Assembly: GCA_039918235.1 (NCBI GenBank)
Contig: JBDSHZ010000157.1
Span: 46,175 to 110,174 of the forward strand
DNA from: Pseudopedobacter sp039918235
GTDB taxonomy: Bacteria; Bacteroidota; Bacteroidia; Sphingobacteriales; Sphingobacteriaceae
Direction: 5' to 3'
DNA: 64,000 nucleotides
Shown here: positions 17,837 through 25,675 of the stretch, piece after piece
How positions within the stretch are numbered: the stretch's first letter is position 1
How the letters are laid out: the number at the start of each line of letters is the position of its first letter
Program-made: the position numbers and the translations under genes
The notes under the pieces: generated by a model
The model's database searches: none
Told to the model about the DNA's origin: nothing
What the model saw: the letters and a program-made list of their open reading frames with translations, nothing else

Positions 17837-17853
17837 AAAACATAATATTTTTA

Positions 17854-17932
17854 GGGCGTTTTAACACGCTTTTCGCTATATCTTTTTCCCGAACAAATCG
17901 GGCAAAAGGATGTCGCTACAATCGTTAACGCA
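17854..17932 (+). repeat. Interspersed palindromic repeat, copy 1
   Basis: This 79-base element begins GGGCGTTTTAAC and ends GTTAACGC, and contains a CCCGA...TCGGG hairpin in the middle. Its ends and centre match the element at 31162-31231, which lies in the opposite orientation. It sits in the recQ-kdsA spacer. Confidence 0.75.
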
Positions 17933-17951
17933 AAATTAATTAACATTAGTA

Positions 17952-18761
17952 ATGATAAATATTCCTAAATTAAAACATACTGATAGTAACAATTTCTTTT
18001 TAATGGCAGGGCCATGTGCTATAGAAGGGGAAGAAATAGCCTTAAGAATTGCAGAGAGAATAGTTAAGATTACTGATAAACTGAATATCCCTTATATTTT
18101 TAAAGGCTCATATAAAAAAGCTAATCGTTCAAGAATTGACTCTTTTACTGGAATCGGTGATGAAAAAGCGTTAAAAATTCTTCAGAAAATTGGAAAAGAA
18201 TTTGGAGTACCTACGGTTACCGATATTCATGAAAGTGGAGAAGCAGCAATGGCAGCAGCATATGTAGATGTATTACAAATTCCCGCTTTTCTATGTCGCC
18301 AAACTGATTTATTAATAGCAGCTGCAAAAACAGGAAAAGTAGTAAACGTAAAAAAAGGTCAGTTTCTTTCTGCAGGTTCTATGAAATTTGCAGTTGATAA
18401 GGTGATGGAAAGTGGCAATCAGAATGTGATTTTAACAGATAGGGGAAATACTTTCGGTTACCAGGATTTAATAGTTGATTTCAGAGGAATTCCAGAAATG
18501 AGAGCTTTTAATGTTCCCGTGGTGATGGACTGTACGCATTCTCTTCAACAGCCCAACCAAAGTTCCGGAGTTACCGGAGGTAAACCCGCATTAATTGAAA
18601 CTATTGCCAAAGCGGCTATTGTAGTTGGTGCCGACGGTCTTTTTATTGAAACTCATCCTGATCCTGCAAATGCAAAATCTGATGGTGCAAATATGTTGCA
18701 ATTGGATTTATTGGAAGATTTGTTAGTGAAATTGATTAGGGTGAGGGAAGCTATTTTATAG
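17952..18761 (+). CDS. kdsA: 3-deoxy-8-phosphooctulonate (Kdo-8-P) synthase
   Basis: A 269-residue class I aldolase-like enzyme that condenses phosphoenolpyruvate with arabinose 5-phosphate for lipopolysaccharide core. The start LMAGPCAIEGEEIA, the FKGSYKKANRS phosphate loop, and the IFI-type TFGYQDLIVDFRG and CTHSLQQPNQSSG segments match the family. The N-x-T/Asn versus Cys metal type is not decided by eye. Its stop codon is one base from the stop of the convergent OmpA/PD40 gene. Confidence 0.96.
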   Translation: MINIPKLKHTDSNNFFLMAGPCAIEGEEIALRIAERIVKITDKLNIPYIFKGSYKKANRSRIDSFTGIGDEKALKILQKIGKEFGVPTVTDIHESGEAAMAAAYVDVLQIPAFLCRQTDLLIAAAKTGKVVNVKKGQFLSAGSMKFAVDKVMESGNQNVILTDRGNTFGYQDLIVDFRGIPEMRAFNVPVVMDCTHSLQQPNQSSGVTGGKPALIETIAKAAIVVGADGLFIETHPDPANAKSDGANMLQLDLLEDLLVKLIRVREAIL

Positions 18762-18762
18762 C

Positions 18763-20673
18763 TTAATCTTTCTTTATATCAGTAATCAGGAATTCAGTTC
18801 TTCTGTTATTTGCCCTTCCTTCTGATGTTTTGTTATCAGCAACTGGCATATTTTCGCCGTATCCTTTAAACGTTAATCTAGAAGCTTCAATCTCATGCTC
18901 AACTAAATATTTATAAACGGCTTTTGATCTGTTTTGAGAAAGTAACTGATTAGATTCATCATTACCAATATCATCAGTAAAGCCACTAATTTCTATATGA
19001 GTTTTAGCATTATACTTTAAAAAATCTATTAATTTTTGAAGCTCAGCTTTTGATTCTAATTTTAACTCATATTTATTACTATCAAAAAAGATATTCTTCA
19101 ATACTACTTTTTTGCCTATAGCAATTTTCTGCAATGGCACTTCTAAAACAATTGGTTTACCAGGAATATATTTTTCTAAAGAGAAATTTTCAGAATAAAA
19201 GAGGTATCCATCCTTAGAAACATTTAAACTGTATTCACCTCCGGTAGGCAAGGTGGCCAAAAATGTGCCATCAATGCCATCTGTAAAAGATGCATGAATA
19301 GAATTGCCGGTTTTCAAATCAATAATATCAACTAAGGCCAATAGCTTCTTTTTATCCTCCTGATCAAAAACAACCCCTTTTACATAATTAACAGCTTTAG
19401 GCCTTATATTTTGTGGGAGGTCAAAGGAATAGATGTCAAAACCTCCAAAACCATTAAAATTATTAGAAGAGAAAAAAGCTTTCGTACCGCTTGCATTAAT
19501 AGTTAAACCACTTTCTTCGCCATAGGTATTAATGGGATAGCCTAAATTTTCTGGTTTAGACCAAATATTGGCGGTGTCTAAACGTGAAATGAACAAATCT
19601 TTATTGCCTAATCCAGCCCAACCATTAGAGGAAAAATAAAGTGTCTTGTTGTCAGGATGGATAAATGGAGATTGTTCATCAAAAGGTGTATTGACGTTTG
19701 GACCTAAATTTTCTGGCATCAGCCATTTTCCATCGTCTCCTAAATTACTTTTCCAAATATCATAACTTCCACTTCCACCTGATCGGTCACTTACAAAATA
19801 TAATGTTCTGCCATCAGAGGATAAAGATGGTTGAGATTCCCAGCCTTTTGTATTAATTGGAAAACCTAAGTTAATAGGTTTGCTCCATCCTTTTCCTTCT
19901 TTCTGAGACACATAAATGTCACATCTTCCCAAACCATCAGGGCGGTTACAGCCAGTGAAAAATAAAAATTGCCCATCTGGAGAAATGCACTGTGCACCTT
20001 CATTATAGGAAGGCGTATTGATGTTTGCACTTAAGTATTCCGCTTTAGTCCACTCTTCATTTACCTTATAACTTCTGTAAAAATCTTCATTGCTGTCAAT
20101 TTGCCTTGTAAAAATTAAGGTACTTTCATCTGCTGTTAAAGCCGCTAAATATTCTTGATCTTTGGTGTTAATACTAGCACCTAAATTAACAGGTTTAAAC
20201 GGAACAGGATGCTTTAGTGCTTCTATGGCAAAATAACAGTCCTTAATATATTTATCGGTTAAAGTAATCTTATCAAAAGTTGGGTTTCCCTTAGCTTTGA
20301 ATAAGTTATAATGAATTAATGCCTCTTGGTAATCTCCTGTTTTTAATTCGCTTTCAGCAAAATAATAATACCTTTCTGGAGCGAAATTCGCATTAATGGT
20401 AAATGCTTTTTTATAGTTTTCCTTTGCTTTTAAGTAATCAAATGTTACTCTATAAACATCTCCTAAAAGTAAATAAGCTTCAATAAATTTATCGTCTTGT
20501 TTTACAGCTTCATTTAATGTTGCAGCCGCTTCTTTAAAATTGTTAAGATCTAAGAGGTAACGAGCTCTTTCATAGTTTTTAATTGCTGCCCTACTATTAC
20601 TAGTATATTTCGTTTGTGCATAGCCAAAATGGAACGCAAGCGAAAATAATATAATGCAAAGTAAAGGCTTCAT
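18763..20673 (-). CDS. OmpA-family outer membrane protein with TPR, PD40 propeller and regulatory-like domain
   Basis: A 636-residue exported protein. After a signal peptide (about 1-19, cleaved near GYAQ) come TPR-like helices (about 25-150), a PD40/WD40-like propeller with repeated SPDGQFLFFTG, SSDGRTLYFVSDRSG and HPDNKTLYFSSNGW blades (about 170-425), a beta-sandwich of carboxypeptidase-regulatory type (about 430-515), and a C-terminal OmpA peptidoglycan-binding domain (about 525-632; GFTDDIGNDESNQLLSQNRS). This order is that of PorE of the type IX secretion system, but many Bacteroidota paralogues share it. It is downstream of queE by 33 bp. Confidence 0.88.
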   Translation of the reverse strand: MKPLLCIILFSLAFHFGYAQTKYTSNSRAAIKNYERARYLLDLNNFKEAAATLNEAVKQDDKFIEAYLLLGDVYRVTFDYLKAKENYKKAFTINANFAPERYYYFAESELKTGDYQEALIHYNLFKAKGNPTFDKITLTDKYIKDCYFAIEALKHPVPFKPVNLGASINTKDQEYLAALTADESTLIFTRQIDSNEDFYRSYKVNEEWTKAEYLSANINTPSYNEGAQCISPDGQFLFFTGCNRPDGLGRCDIYVSQKEGKGWSKPINLGFPINTKGWESQPSLSSDGRTLYFVSDRSGGSGSYDIWKSNLGDDGKWLMPENLGPNVNTPFDEQSPFIHPDNKTLYFSSNGWAGLGNKDLFISRLDTANIWSKPENLGYPINTYGEESGLTINASGTKAFFSSNNFNGFGGFDIYSFDLPQNIRPKAVNYVKGVVFDQEDKKKLLALVDIIDLKTGNSIHASFTDGIDGTFLATLPTGGEYSLNVSKDGYLFYSENFSLEKYIPGKPIVLEVPLQKIAIGKKVVLKNIFFDSNKYELKLESKAELQKLIDFLKYNAKTHIEISGFTDDIGNDESNQLLSQNRSKAVYKYLVEHEIEASRLTFKGYGENMPVADNKTSEGRANNRRTEFLITDIKKD

Positions 20674-20706
20674 TAATTTAGTTTATAGAAATAAAACTAT
20701 GAATAT

Positions 20707-21330
20707 TTATGGAATATTTAAGAATTTATGAGTCTGTAAAGAGATTTCCCACTTTGGATTGTTCATTACGTAATCTATTATTAGTGGGGTCATCTCCGCC
20801 GACTTTGACCATTCTGGTTGGAGATATAATTTACAGCCAGGTGAAACAAGTGCTGCATATTCTTCCGCCCATTTAAAATCACTTTTATTAAAAACAATTA
20901 CTTTTAATTCGTGAGCAAATGGCGCTATATCTAATCTTGGGGCTTTAAATTTTTTCGGTGATAAACAAATCCAATCCCAATCACCTGAAAGGGGATAAGC
21001 ACCAGAAGTTTCTATAAATGTGGAAATTCCTTTGTTCTTGAGCGCTTTAGTTAAATAATCTAAATTATAAAGCAATGGTTCTCCGCCAGTTACCACAACT
21101 GCTTTTCCAGGAAATTGAGCAGCATGTTCAACAATTTCATCAGCTTTAGTCAATGGATGTAATTCGGCATCCCAGCTTTCTTTAACGTCACACCAATGGC
21201 AACCCACATCACAACCTCCCAATCTAATAAAATAGGCTGCTTTTCCGGAGTTAAATCCTTCTCCTTGTATGGTATAAAACTCTTCCATTAAAGGAAGTAA
21301 TGTGCCGTCCTCGGGTATTAAATTTTTCAT
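20707..21330 (-). CDS. queE: 7-carboxy-7-deazaguanine synthase
   Basis: A 207-residue radical SAM enzyme of the queuosine/preQ0 pathway. The cluster motif GGCDVGCHWCD gives CX3CX2C with three cysteines for the 4Fe-4S cluster, preceded by FYTIQGEGFNSGKAAYFIRL, the family's substrate and start region; VTGGEPLL follows. The ATG at 21330 is used: a longer frame begins with TTG at 21336, which would press against the -7 box. It is the only queuosine gene in the window. Confidence 0.93.
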   Translation of the reverse strand: MKNLIPEDGTLLPLMEEFYTIQGEGFNSGKAAYFIRLGGCDVGCHWCDVKESWDAELHPLTKADEIVEHAAQFPGKAVVVTGGEPLLYNLDYLTKALKNKGISTFIETSGAYPLSGDWDWICLSPKKFKAPRLDIAPFAHELKVIVFNKSDFKWAEEYAALVSPGCKLYLQPEWSKSAEMTPLIIDYVMNNPKWEISLQTHKFLNIP

Positions 21331-21341
21331 TTTCAAAGGGG

Positions 21342-21349
21342 CAAAGATA
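21342..21349 (-). promoter_or_regulatory. -7 box upstream of queE
   Basis: TATCTTTG on the minus strand is a perfect TAnnTTTG match, 11 bases before the chosen ATG. The predicted leader would be only a few bases. No -33 TTTG is visible. Confidence 0.45.
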
Positions 21350-21412
21350 AAGTTATTTTATGGATAAACTGTTGTGAAACAAGAAGAGCCTGTATTATGG
21401 CTATATTTGACA

Positions 21413-21745
21413 ATGAAATGGTTTAAAATTGAGGCTTTAATTTCTGATAAAATTGGAATTCAGAAACTAGAAATCAATAGACAAGAAATATGCTTGATTA
21501 AAACAAAAGACTCCTTTTATGCCTGTGCTACAAAATGTCCACATGCGGCTGCTGATATATCTCAAGGATGGATTGAAGGTGATCAAATAACCTGTCCATT
21601 CCATCGTCACCAATATGATTTAACAAATGGGAGAGGAGCCGAAGGACAGGGAGATTATCTGCCTGTTTACAAATTAGAAAAAAGACCTGATGGCTGGTAT
21701 GTGAACTTGCCGGAAAGTTGGTTAAGAAAGATTTTTAAATTCTGA
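21413..21745 (+). CDS. Rieske [2Fe-2S] ferredoxin-like protein
   Basis: A 110-residue single-domain Rieske protein. The two ligand boxes are CPHAA (CXH) and CPFHRH (CXXH), 16-17 residues apart, as in ferredoxins of nitrite-reductase-small-subunit or dioxygenase type. There is no transmembrane anchor, so it is likely cytoplasmic and soluble. The ATG at 21413 gives MKWFKIEAL; a GTG at 21374 would add 13 residues with no homology that I recognise. It stands alone, so its electron-transfer partner is unknown. Confidence 0.87.
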   Translation: MKWFKIEALISDKIGIQKLEINRQEICLIKTKDSFYACATKCPHAAADISQGWIEGDQITCPFHRHQYDLTNGRGAEGQGDYLPVYKLEKRPDGWYVNLPESWLRKIFKF

Positions 21746-21873
21746 TTTATCGATTTAGGAATTTTCACAAAAATATATGTTATAAATGCTTTTGGTTTTT
21801 ACACGACTCACTTTCTACAATTATTAGAATGCTAAATTAGTTGAGAGAATATGTGGAGTTGGTTGCAATAAAA

Positions 21874-22290
21874 CTATTTGAAATATTTGGCTGCAAAACT
21901 TTTACAGTCTAAAGTTTCAATTTCTGAAAAGTAGAAATCACTTAAATTTTCAGTAATAATACAGGTACAAGAATTTTCAATAGCTGCATAATATTCTAAC
22001 CCATCTTCAAAATCATTTATTTTTTTGTTTTCTAAGGTTTGGAGAATGGCATTTTTAAAATTTTCGGCAATATTAATATGAGCCAACAGCAATTTTATTT
22101 TTGATTTTGCAATTGCTGATGATGTTTTCTTCTCTGCAAAATAATAGGCAATTGCCAAGCAAACAGGGGAGGTATATAAAGTGTAATTAGGACGGTCTGC
22201 TAAACTGAGTATCCTAGCTGCATAAGTGAAAACTGGATATTCCTTATTTAAAACTGCAACAAGAACATTGGCATCTAAAAATATTTTCAT
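21874..22290 (-). CDS. PIN-domain ribonuclease toxin (VapC-like)
   Basis: A 138-residue protein with PIN-domain landmarks: FLDANVLVAVL with the first catalytic Asp at residue 5, a central acidic NDFEDGLEYYAA, and ITENLSDF at the last strand, where ITRNxxDF is usual. It would cleave RNA with Mg2+. The start overlaps the upstream antitoxin gene by 4 bp (ATGA), so the two are coupled as a type II module. All acidic positions needed for activity seem present. Confidence 0.82.
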   Translation of the reverse strand: MKIFLDANVLVAVLNKEYPVFTYAARILSLADRPNYTLYTSPVCLAIAYYFAEKKTSSAIAKSKIKLLLAHINIAENFKNAILQTLENKKINDFEDGLEYYAAIENSCTCIITENLSDFYFSEIETLDCKSFAAKYFK

Positions 22291-22541
22291 TTTTTAGATG
22301 CAAAAAAATCATTTTTATCAATTGGCTTAGATTTTTTTGTTTTGTAAACTGCCTGCCCTTCAGCAACCATGCTAACCCAATCAGAAATAGGAAAATCCTC
22401 TAATGATTGATAAGGTTTATCAACAACGTTTGAAAGAAGGAATTCAATTAATCTAGATAAACTAATATTGTTTTTCTCAGCAAATTGCTTTGCTTTAGTA
22501 ATTACTTCCTCGTTAAAACTTAATGTTAATTTAGTATCCAT
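22287..22541 (-). CDS. DUF6364-like antitoxin of the PIN toxin
   Basis: An 84-residue protein beginning MDTKLTLSFNEEVITKAKQ, then NNISLSRLIEFLLSNV: a ribbon-helix-helix of the DUF6364 type, followed by a charged tail rich in Lys. The frame is open further upstream to 22604, but that part is low-complexity and the ATG at 22541 gives the family's normal start. It would bind the operon promoter and the PIN toxin encoded next, with which it overlaps by 4 bp. Confidence 0.8.
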   Translation of the reverse strand: MDTKLTLSFNEEVITKAKQFAEKNNISLSRLIEFLLSNVVDKPYQSLEDFPISDWVSMVAEGQAVYKTKKSKPIDKNDFFASKK

Positions 22542-22607
22542 AACTTTATATTTAGAATATACATCAAATATAAATCTATTACGTGAAATAATAAAATTTA
22601 ACACGTA

Positions 22608-23489
22608 TTAATTATAGAATTCTTTTTTTGCGGCAGAAAGCGTATTTCTTAATAAACTTACAATGGTCATTAAACCTACACCACCAGGTACAGGAGTAAT
22701 GTAACTGCATTTAGGAGCTACATTTTCAAAGTCGACATCACCATATAATTTATAGCCGGATTTTGTTTGGTCTGATACTTCACGGTTCATGCCTACATCA
22801 ATCACTACAGCATCGTCTTTTACCATATCTGCAGTGACAAAGTTCTTTCTGCCAATTGCGGCGATAATAATATCTGCTTTAAGCGTAATTTCTTTAAGAT
22901 TTTTAGTTTTACTATGTGCTAGTGTTACGGTAGCATTACCAGGGTTGGCATTTCTTGCCATTAAAATACTCATTGGGCTACCCACAATATTACTACGGCC
23001 AATTACCACACAGTTTTTTCCGGAAGTTTCTATTCCATAAAATTCCAGCATCAACATAATTCCAAAAGGAGTAGCCGGTAAAAAGCAAGGTAAATTTCTT
23101 TGCATTCTGCCCAAGTTAATAGGGTGGAAGCCGTCAACATCTTTTCTATAATCTATGGCTTCGGTAACTTTTTCTGGATTGATGTGATTTGGTAATGGGA
23201 GTTGAACAATAAATCCATCAATGGAGTTGTCCTGATTTAATTCTTCAATTTTATTTAATAACTCACCTTCAGTAACTGTTTCATCATATCGTATTAAAGA
23301 AGACTTAAAACCCACTTTTTCACAGTTTCGCATTTTACTGGCTACGTAGGTTTCGCTTCCGCCATCATTTCCAACAAGAACTGCTACTAAATGAGGTTTT
23401 CTTCCAGTTTTCTCCAGCATTTCTGCTGCTTCCACTGCAATTTGTTTCTTTAATTCTTCAGATAAGTGTTTTCCGTCGAGTAATTTCAT
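22608..23489 (-). CDS. folD: Bifunctional methylenetetrahydrofolate dehydrogenase/cyclohydrolase
   Basis: A 293-residue cytosolic enzyme that interconverts 5,10-methylene- and 10-formyl-tetrahydrofolate with NADP. Signature segments are ETYVASKMRNCEKVGF (with the catalytic Lys), DGFIVQLPLPNHI, VIGRSNIVGSPMS for dinucleotide binding, and PVPGGVGLMTIVSLL. All are intact and in order. It lies between lepA and the PIN/antitoxin pair, separated from lepA by a repeat-rich spacer. Confidence 0.96.
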   Translation of the reverse strand: MKLLDGKHLSEELKKQIAVEAAEMLEKTGRKPHLVAVLVGNDGGSETYVASKMRNCEKVGFKSSLIRYDETVTEGELLNKIEELNQDNSIDGFIVQLPLPNHINPEKVTEAIDYRKDVDGFHPINLGRMQRNLPCFLPATPFGIMLMLEFYGIETSGKNCVVIGRSNIVGSPMSILMARNANPGNATVTLAHSKTKNLKEITLKADIIIAAIGRKNFVTADMVKDDAVVIDVGMNREVSDQTKSGYKLYGDVDFENVAPKCSYITPVPGGVGLMTIVSLLRNTLSAAKKEFYN

Positions 23490-23496
23490 ATTTTTA

Positions 23497-23634
23497 AAGT
23501 ATCAAGATTTTAGTATGAAGTATCACGACTTTATAAGACGCCTATTCAACTTTTACATTATCAAGGTTTTTATCGAGTATTAAGACTCTGAAAATCGTTT
23601 TTTTGCCATGATGAGTAGTCTTATTACTTGCTAC
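23497..23634. repeat. Degenerate GTATnAAGACT repeat spacer
   Basis: The folD-lepA spacer contains several related units: AGTATCAAGA, AGTATGAAG, AGTATCACGACT and AGTATTAAGACT, then an inverted version, AGTCTTATTACTTGCTACTTG. It looks like a decayed interspersed inverted repeat. No gene is visible in it. Confidence 0.4.
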
Positions 23635-23654
23635 TTGTGTCTCACCATACTAAA

Positions 23655-25439
23655 TTAGTCTAATTTCAAAACCGCCATAAACGCTGATTGAGGGATTTCT
23701 ACATTACCCACTTGGCGCATACGTTTTTTACCTTTTTTCTGCTTTTCTAATAATTTACGTTTACGGGAAATGTCACCACCATAACATTTTGCAGTCACAT
23801 CTTTACGTAAAGCCCTTACGTTTTCTCGAGCAATAATTTTTGCCCCGATAGAAGCCTGGATAACAATTTCAAACTGTTGTCTTGGGATTAATTCTCTTAA
23901 CTTTTCGCAAATTCTCTTTCCGAAATCATAAGAATTACTTCTATGGATAAGAGAAGAAAGTGCATCTACATGTTCTCCGTTGAGCATGATATCCAGTTTT
24001 ACCAAATCAGATTGTTTAAAACCTATCTGATGATAATCAAAAGAGGCATAACCTTTAGAAATTGTTTTCAGTTTATCGTAAAAGTCAAAAACAATTTCGC
24101 CCATTGGCATCTCAAAAACCAATTCAACCCTATCAGAGGTAAGGTAATGCTGGTTCATAATCATTCCTCTTTTTTGAATACAAAGAGACATTACAGGTCC
24201 AACAAATTCTGCTTTGGTAATGATATTTGCTTTGATGTAAGGTTCTTCAACAAATTCCAATTTAGATGGATCTGGTAATTCTGAAGGGTTATTTACTGTA
24301 AAAGGATCTCCTTTGGTAGTATGCGCAATGTAAGACACGTTGGGTACAGTTGTAATTACCGTCATATCAAATTCACGCTCTAAACGCTCCTGGATAATTT
24401 CCATGTGCAGCATTCCTAAGAATCCGCAACGGAAACCAAAGCCTAACGCTGCCGACGATTCTGGCTCAAAAACCAAGGAAGCATCATTCAATTGCAGTTT
24501 GTGCATGGCTTCACGAAGTTCTTCAAACTCATCAGTATCAACAGGGTAAATACCAGCAAAAACCATTGGCTTCACTTCTTCAAAACCCTGAATGCCGGCT
24601 ACTTGTCTATTTTTTAAAACAATGGTATCCCCAACTTTAACTTCTCTGGCTTCTTTAATCCCGGAAATAATGTAACCTACATCTCCAGTTTTTACCACAT
24701 CTTTTGGAGTAGGGTTCAACTTTAAAATACCCACCTCATCTGCAATGTATTCTTTACCAGTAGCTACAAATTTTACACGGTCATTCTTTTTAATTTGCCC
24801 ATTTACTACTTTGAAATAAGCAATAATCCCTCTAAAGGAATTAAAAACTGAATCAAAAATCAAAGCTTGTAAAGGTGCATCAGGATCACCAACGGGAGCA
24901 GGAACCCTGTTAATAACCGCTGTAAGAATATCTTGAATTCCTAATCCGGTTTTACCGGAAGCTGGAATAATATCTGATCTTTCTCCTCCAATTAAGTCAA
25001 TGATCTGATCTTTCACCTCCTCTGGCATTGCACCAGGTAAATCCATCTTATTTAAAACAGGAATGATATGCAAATCTTGCTCTAATGCTAAATAAAGATT
25101 AGATATGGTTTGCGCCTGAATACCCTGAGAAGCATCAACAATCAATAAGGCACCTTCACAGGCAGCAATTGAACGGGAAACTTCATATGAGAAATCCACA
25201 TGGCCCGGTGTATCAATCAAATTGAGAATATAATCTTGCCCCTCGTGAGTATAATTCATTTGGATGGCATGACTTTTTATAGTGATCCCACGCTCACGCT
25301 CCAAATCCATGTTATCCAACAACTGAGCTTGTGACTCACGTTGAGTAACGGTATTGGTGTATTCTAATAAACGATCTGCAAGAGTACTCTTACCATGATC
25401 GATGTGTGCAATAATGCAAAAATTACGTATGTGCTTCAT
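23655..25439 (-). CDS. lepA: Elongation factor 4 (LepA), ribosome back-translocase GTPase
   Basis: A 594-residue translational GTPase. G1 is AHIDHGKSTL near residue 11, G2 RERGITIKS, G3 DTPGHVDF and G4 NKMDLPGA. The C-terminal LepA-specific domain contains RKDVTAKCYGGDISRKRKLLEKQKKGKKRM split over two lines of basic residues, then VGNVEIPQSAFMAVL. Length is normal. It is a single-gene unit with a close -7 box. Confidence 0.97.
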   Translation of the reverse strand: MKHIRNFCIIAHIDHGKSTLADRLLEYTNTVTQRESQAQLLDNMDLERERGITIKSHAIQMNYTHEGQDYILNLIDTPGHVDFSYEVSRSIAACEGALLIVDASQGIQAQTISNLYLALEQDLHIIPVLNKMDLPGAMPEEVKDQIIDLIGGERSDIIPASGKTGLGIQDILTAVINRVPAPVGDPDAPLQALIFDSVFNSFRGIIAYFKVVNGQIKKNDRVKFVATGKEYIADEVGILKLNPTPKDVVKTGDVGYIISGIKEAREVKVGDTIVLKNRQVAGIQGFEEVKPMVFAGIYPVDTDEFEELREAMHKLQLNDASLVFEPESSAALGFGFRCGFLGMLHMEIIQERLEREFDMTVITTVPNVSYIAHTTKGDPFTVNNPSELPDPSKLEFVEEPYIKANIITKAEFVGPVMSLCIQKRGMIMNQHYLTSDRVELVFEMPMGEIVFDFYDKLKTISKGYASFDYHQIGFKQSDLVKLDIMLNGEHVDALSSLIHRSNSYDFGKRICEKLRELIPRQQFEIVIQASIGAKIIARENVRALRKDVTAKCYGGDISRKRKLLEKQKKGKKRMRQVGNVEIPQSAFMAVLKLD

Positions 25440-25447
25440 TCGAATCG

Positions 25448-25455
25448 CAAAGATA
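25448..25455 (-). promoter_or_regulatory. -7 box upstream of lepA
   Basis: TATCTTTG on the minus strand matches TAnnTTTG and ends eight bases before the lepA ATG. No TTTG is seen 19-20 bases further upstream. Confidence 0.45.
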
Positions 25456-25598
25456 GATTTTTAACCATAAATTCTTTCATCCATCTTTTTATTAAATATA
25501 AAAGAACAATTAATGCCATCTAAAAATTTTATTTAAAATTTTATACTCCATATCAGTAATAACTCCCTCGTTATCAGGATAAAAAATCAATGAGCGCA

Positions 25599-25650
25599 AA
25601 AAAGCTCCGGCTCTTTTTAAGAATTTCTTCTTCTTTAAGAACCGGAGCTT
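25599..25650 (-). terminator. Terminator of the NtrC-type regulator gene
   Basis: AAGCTCCGG (from 25602) pairs with CCGGAGCTT (25642-25650), with AT-rich flanks extending the stem. On the minus strand the right half is followed by TTTTTT. Confidence 0.82.
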
Positions 25651-25675
25651 CAATTTTTTTGAAATAATTGATTAT

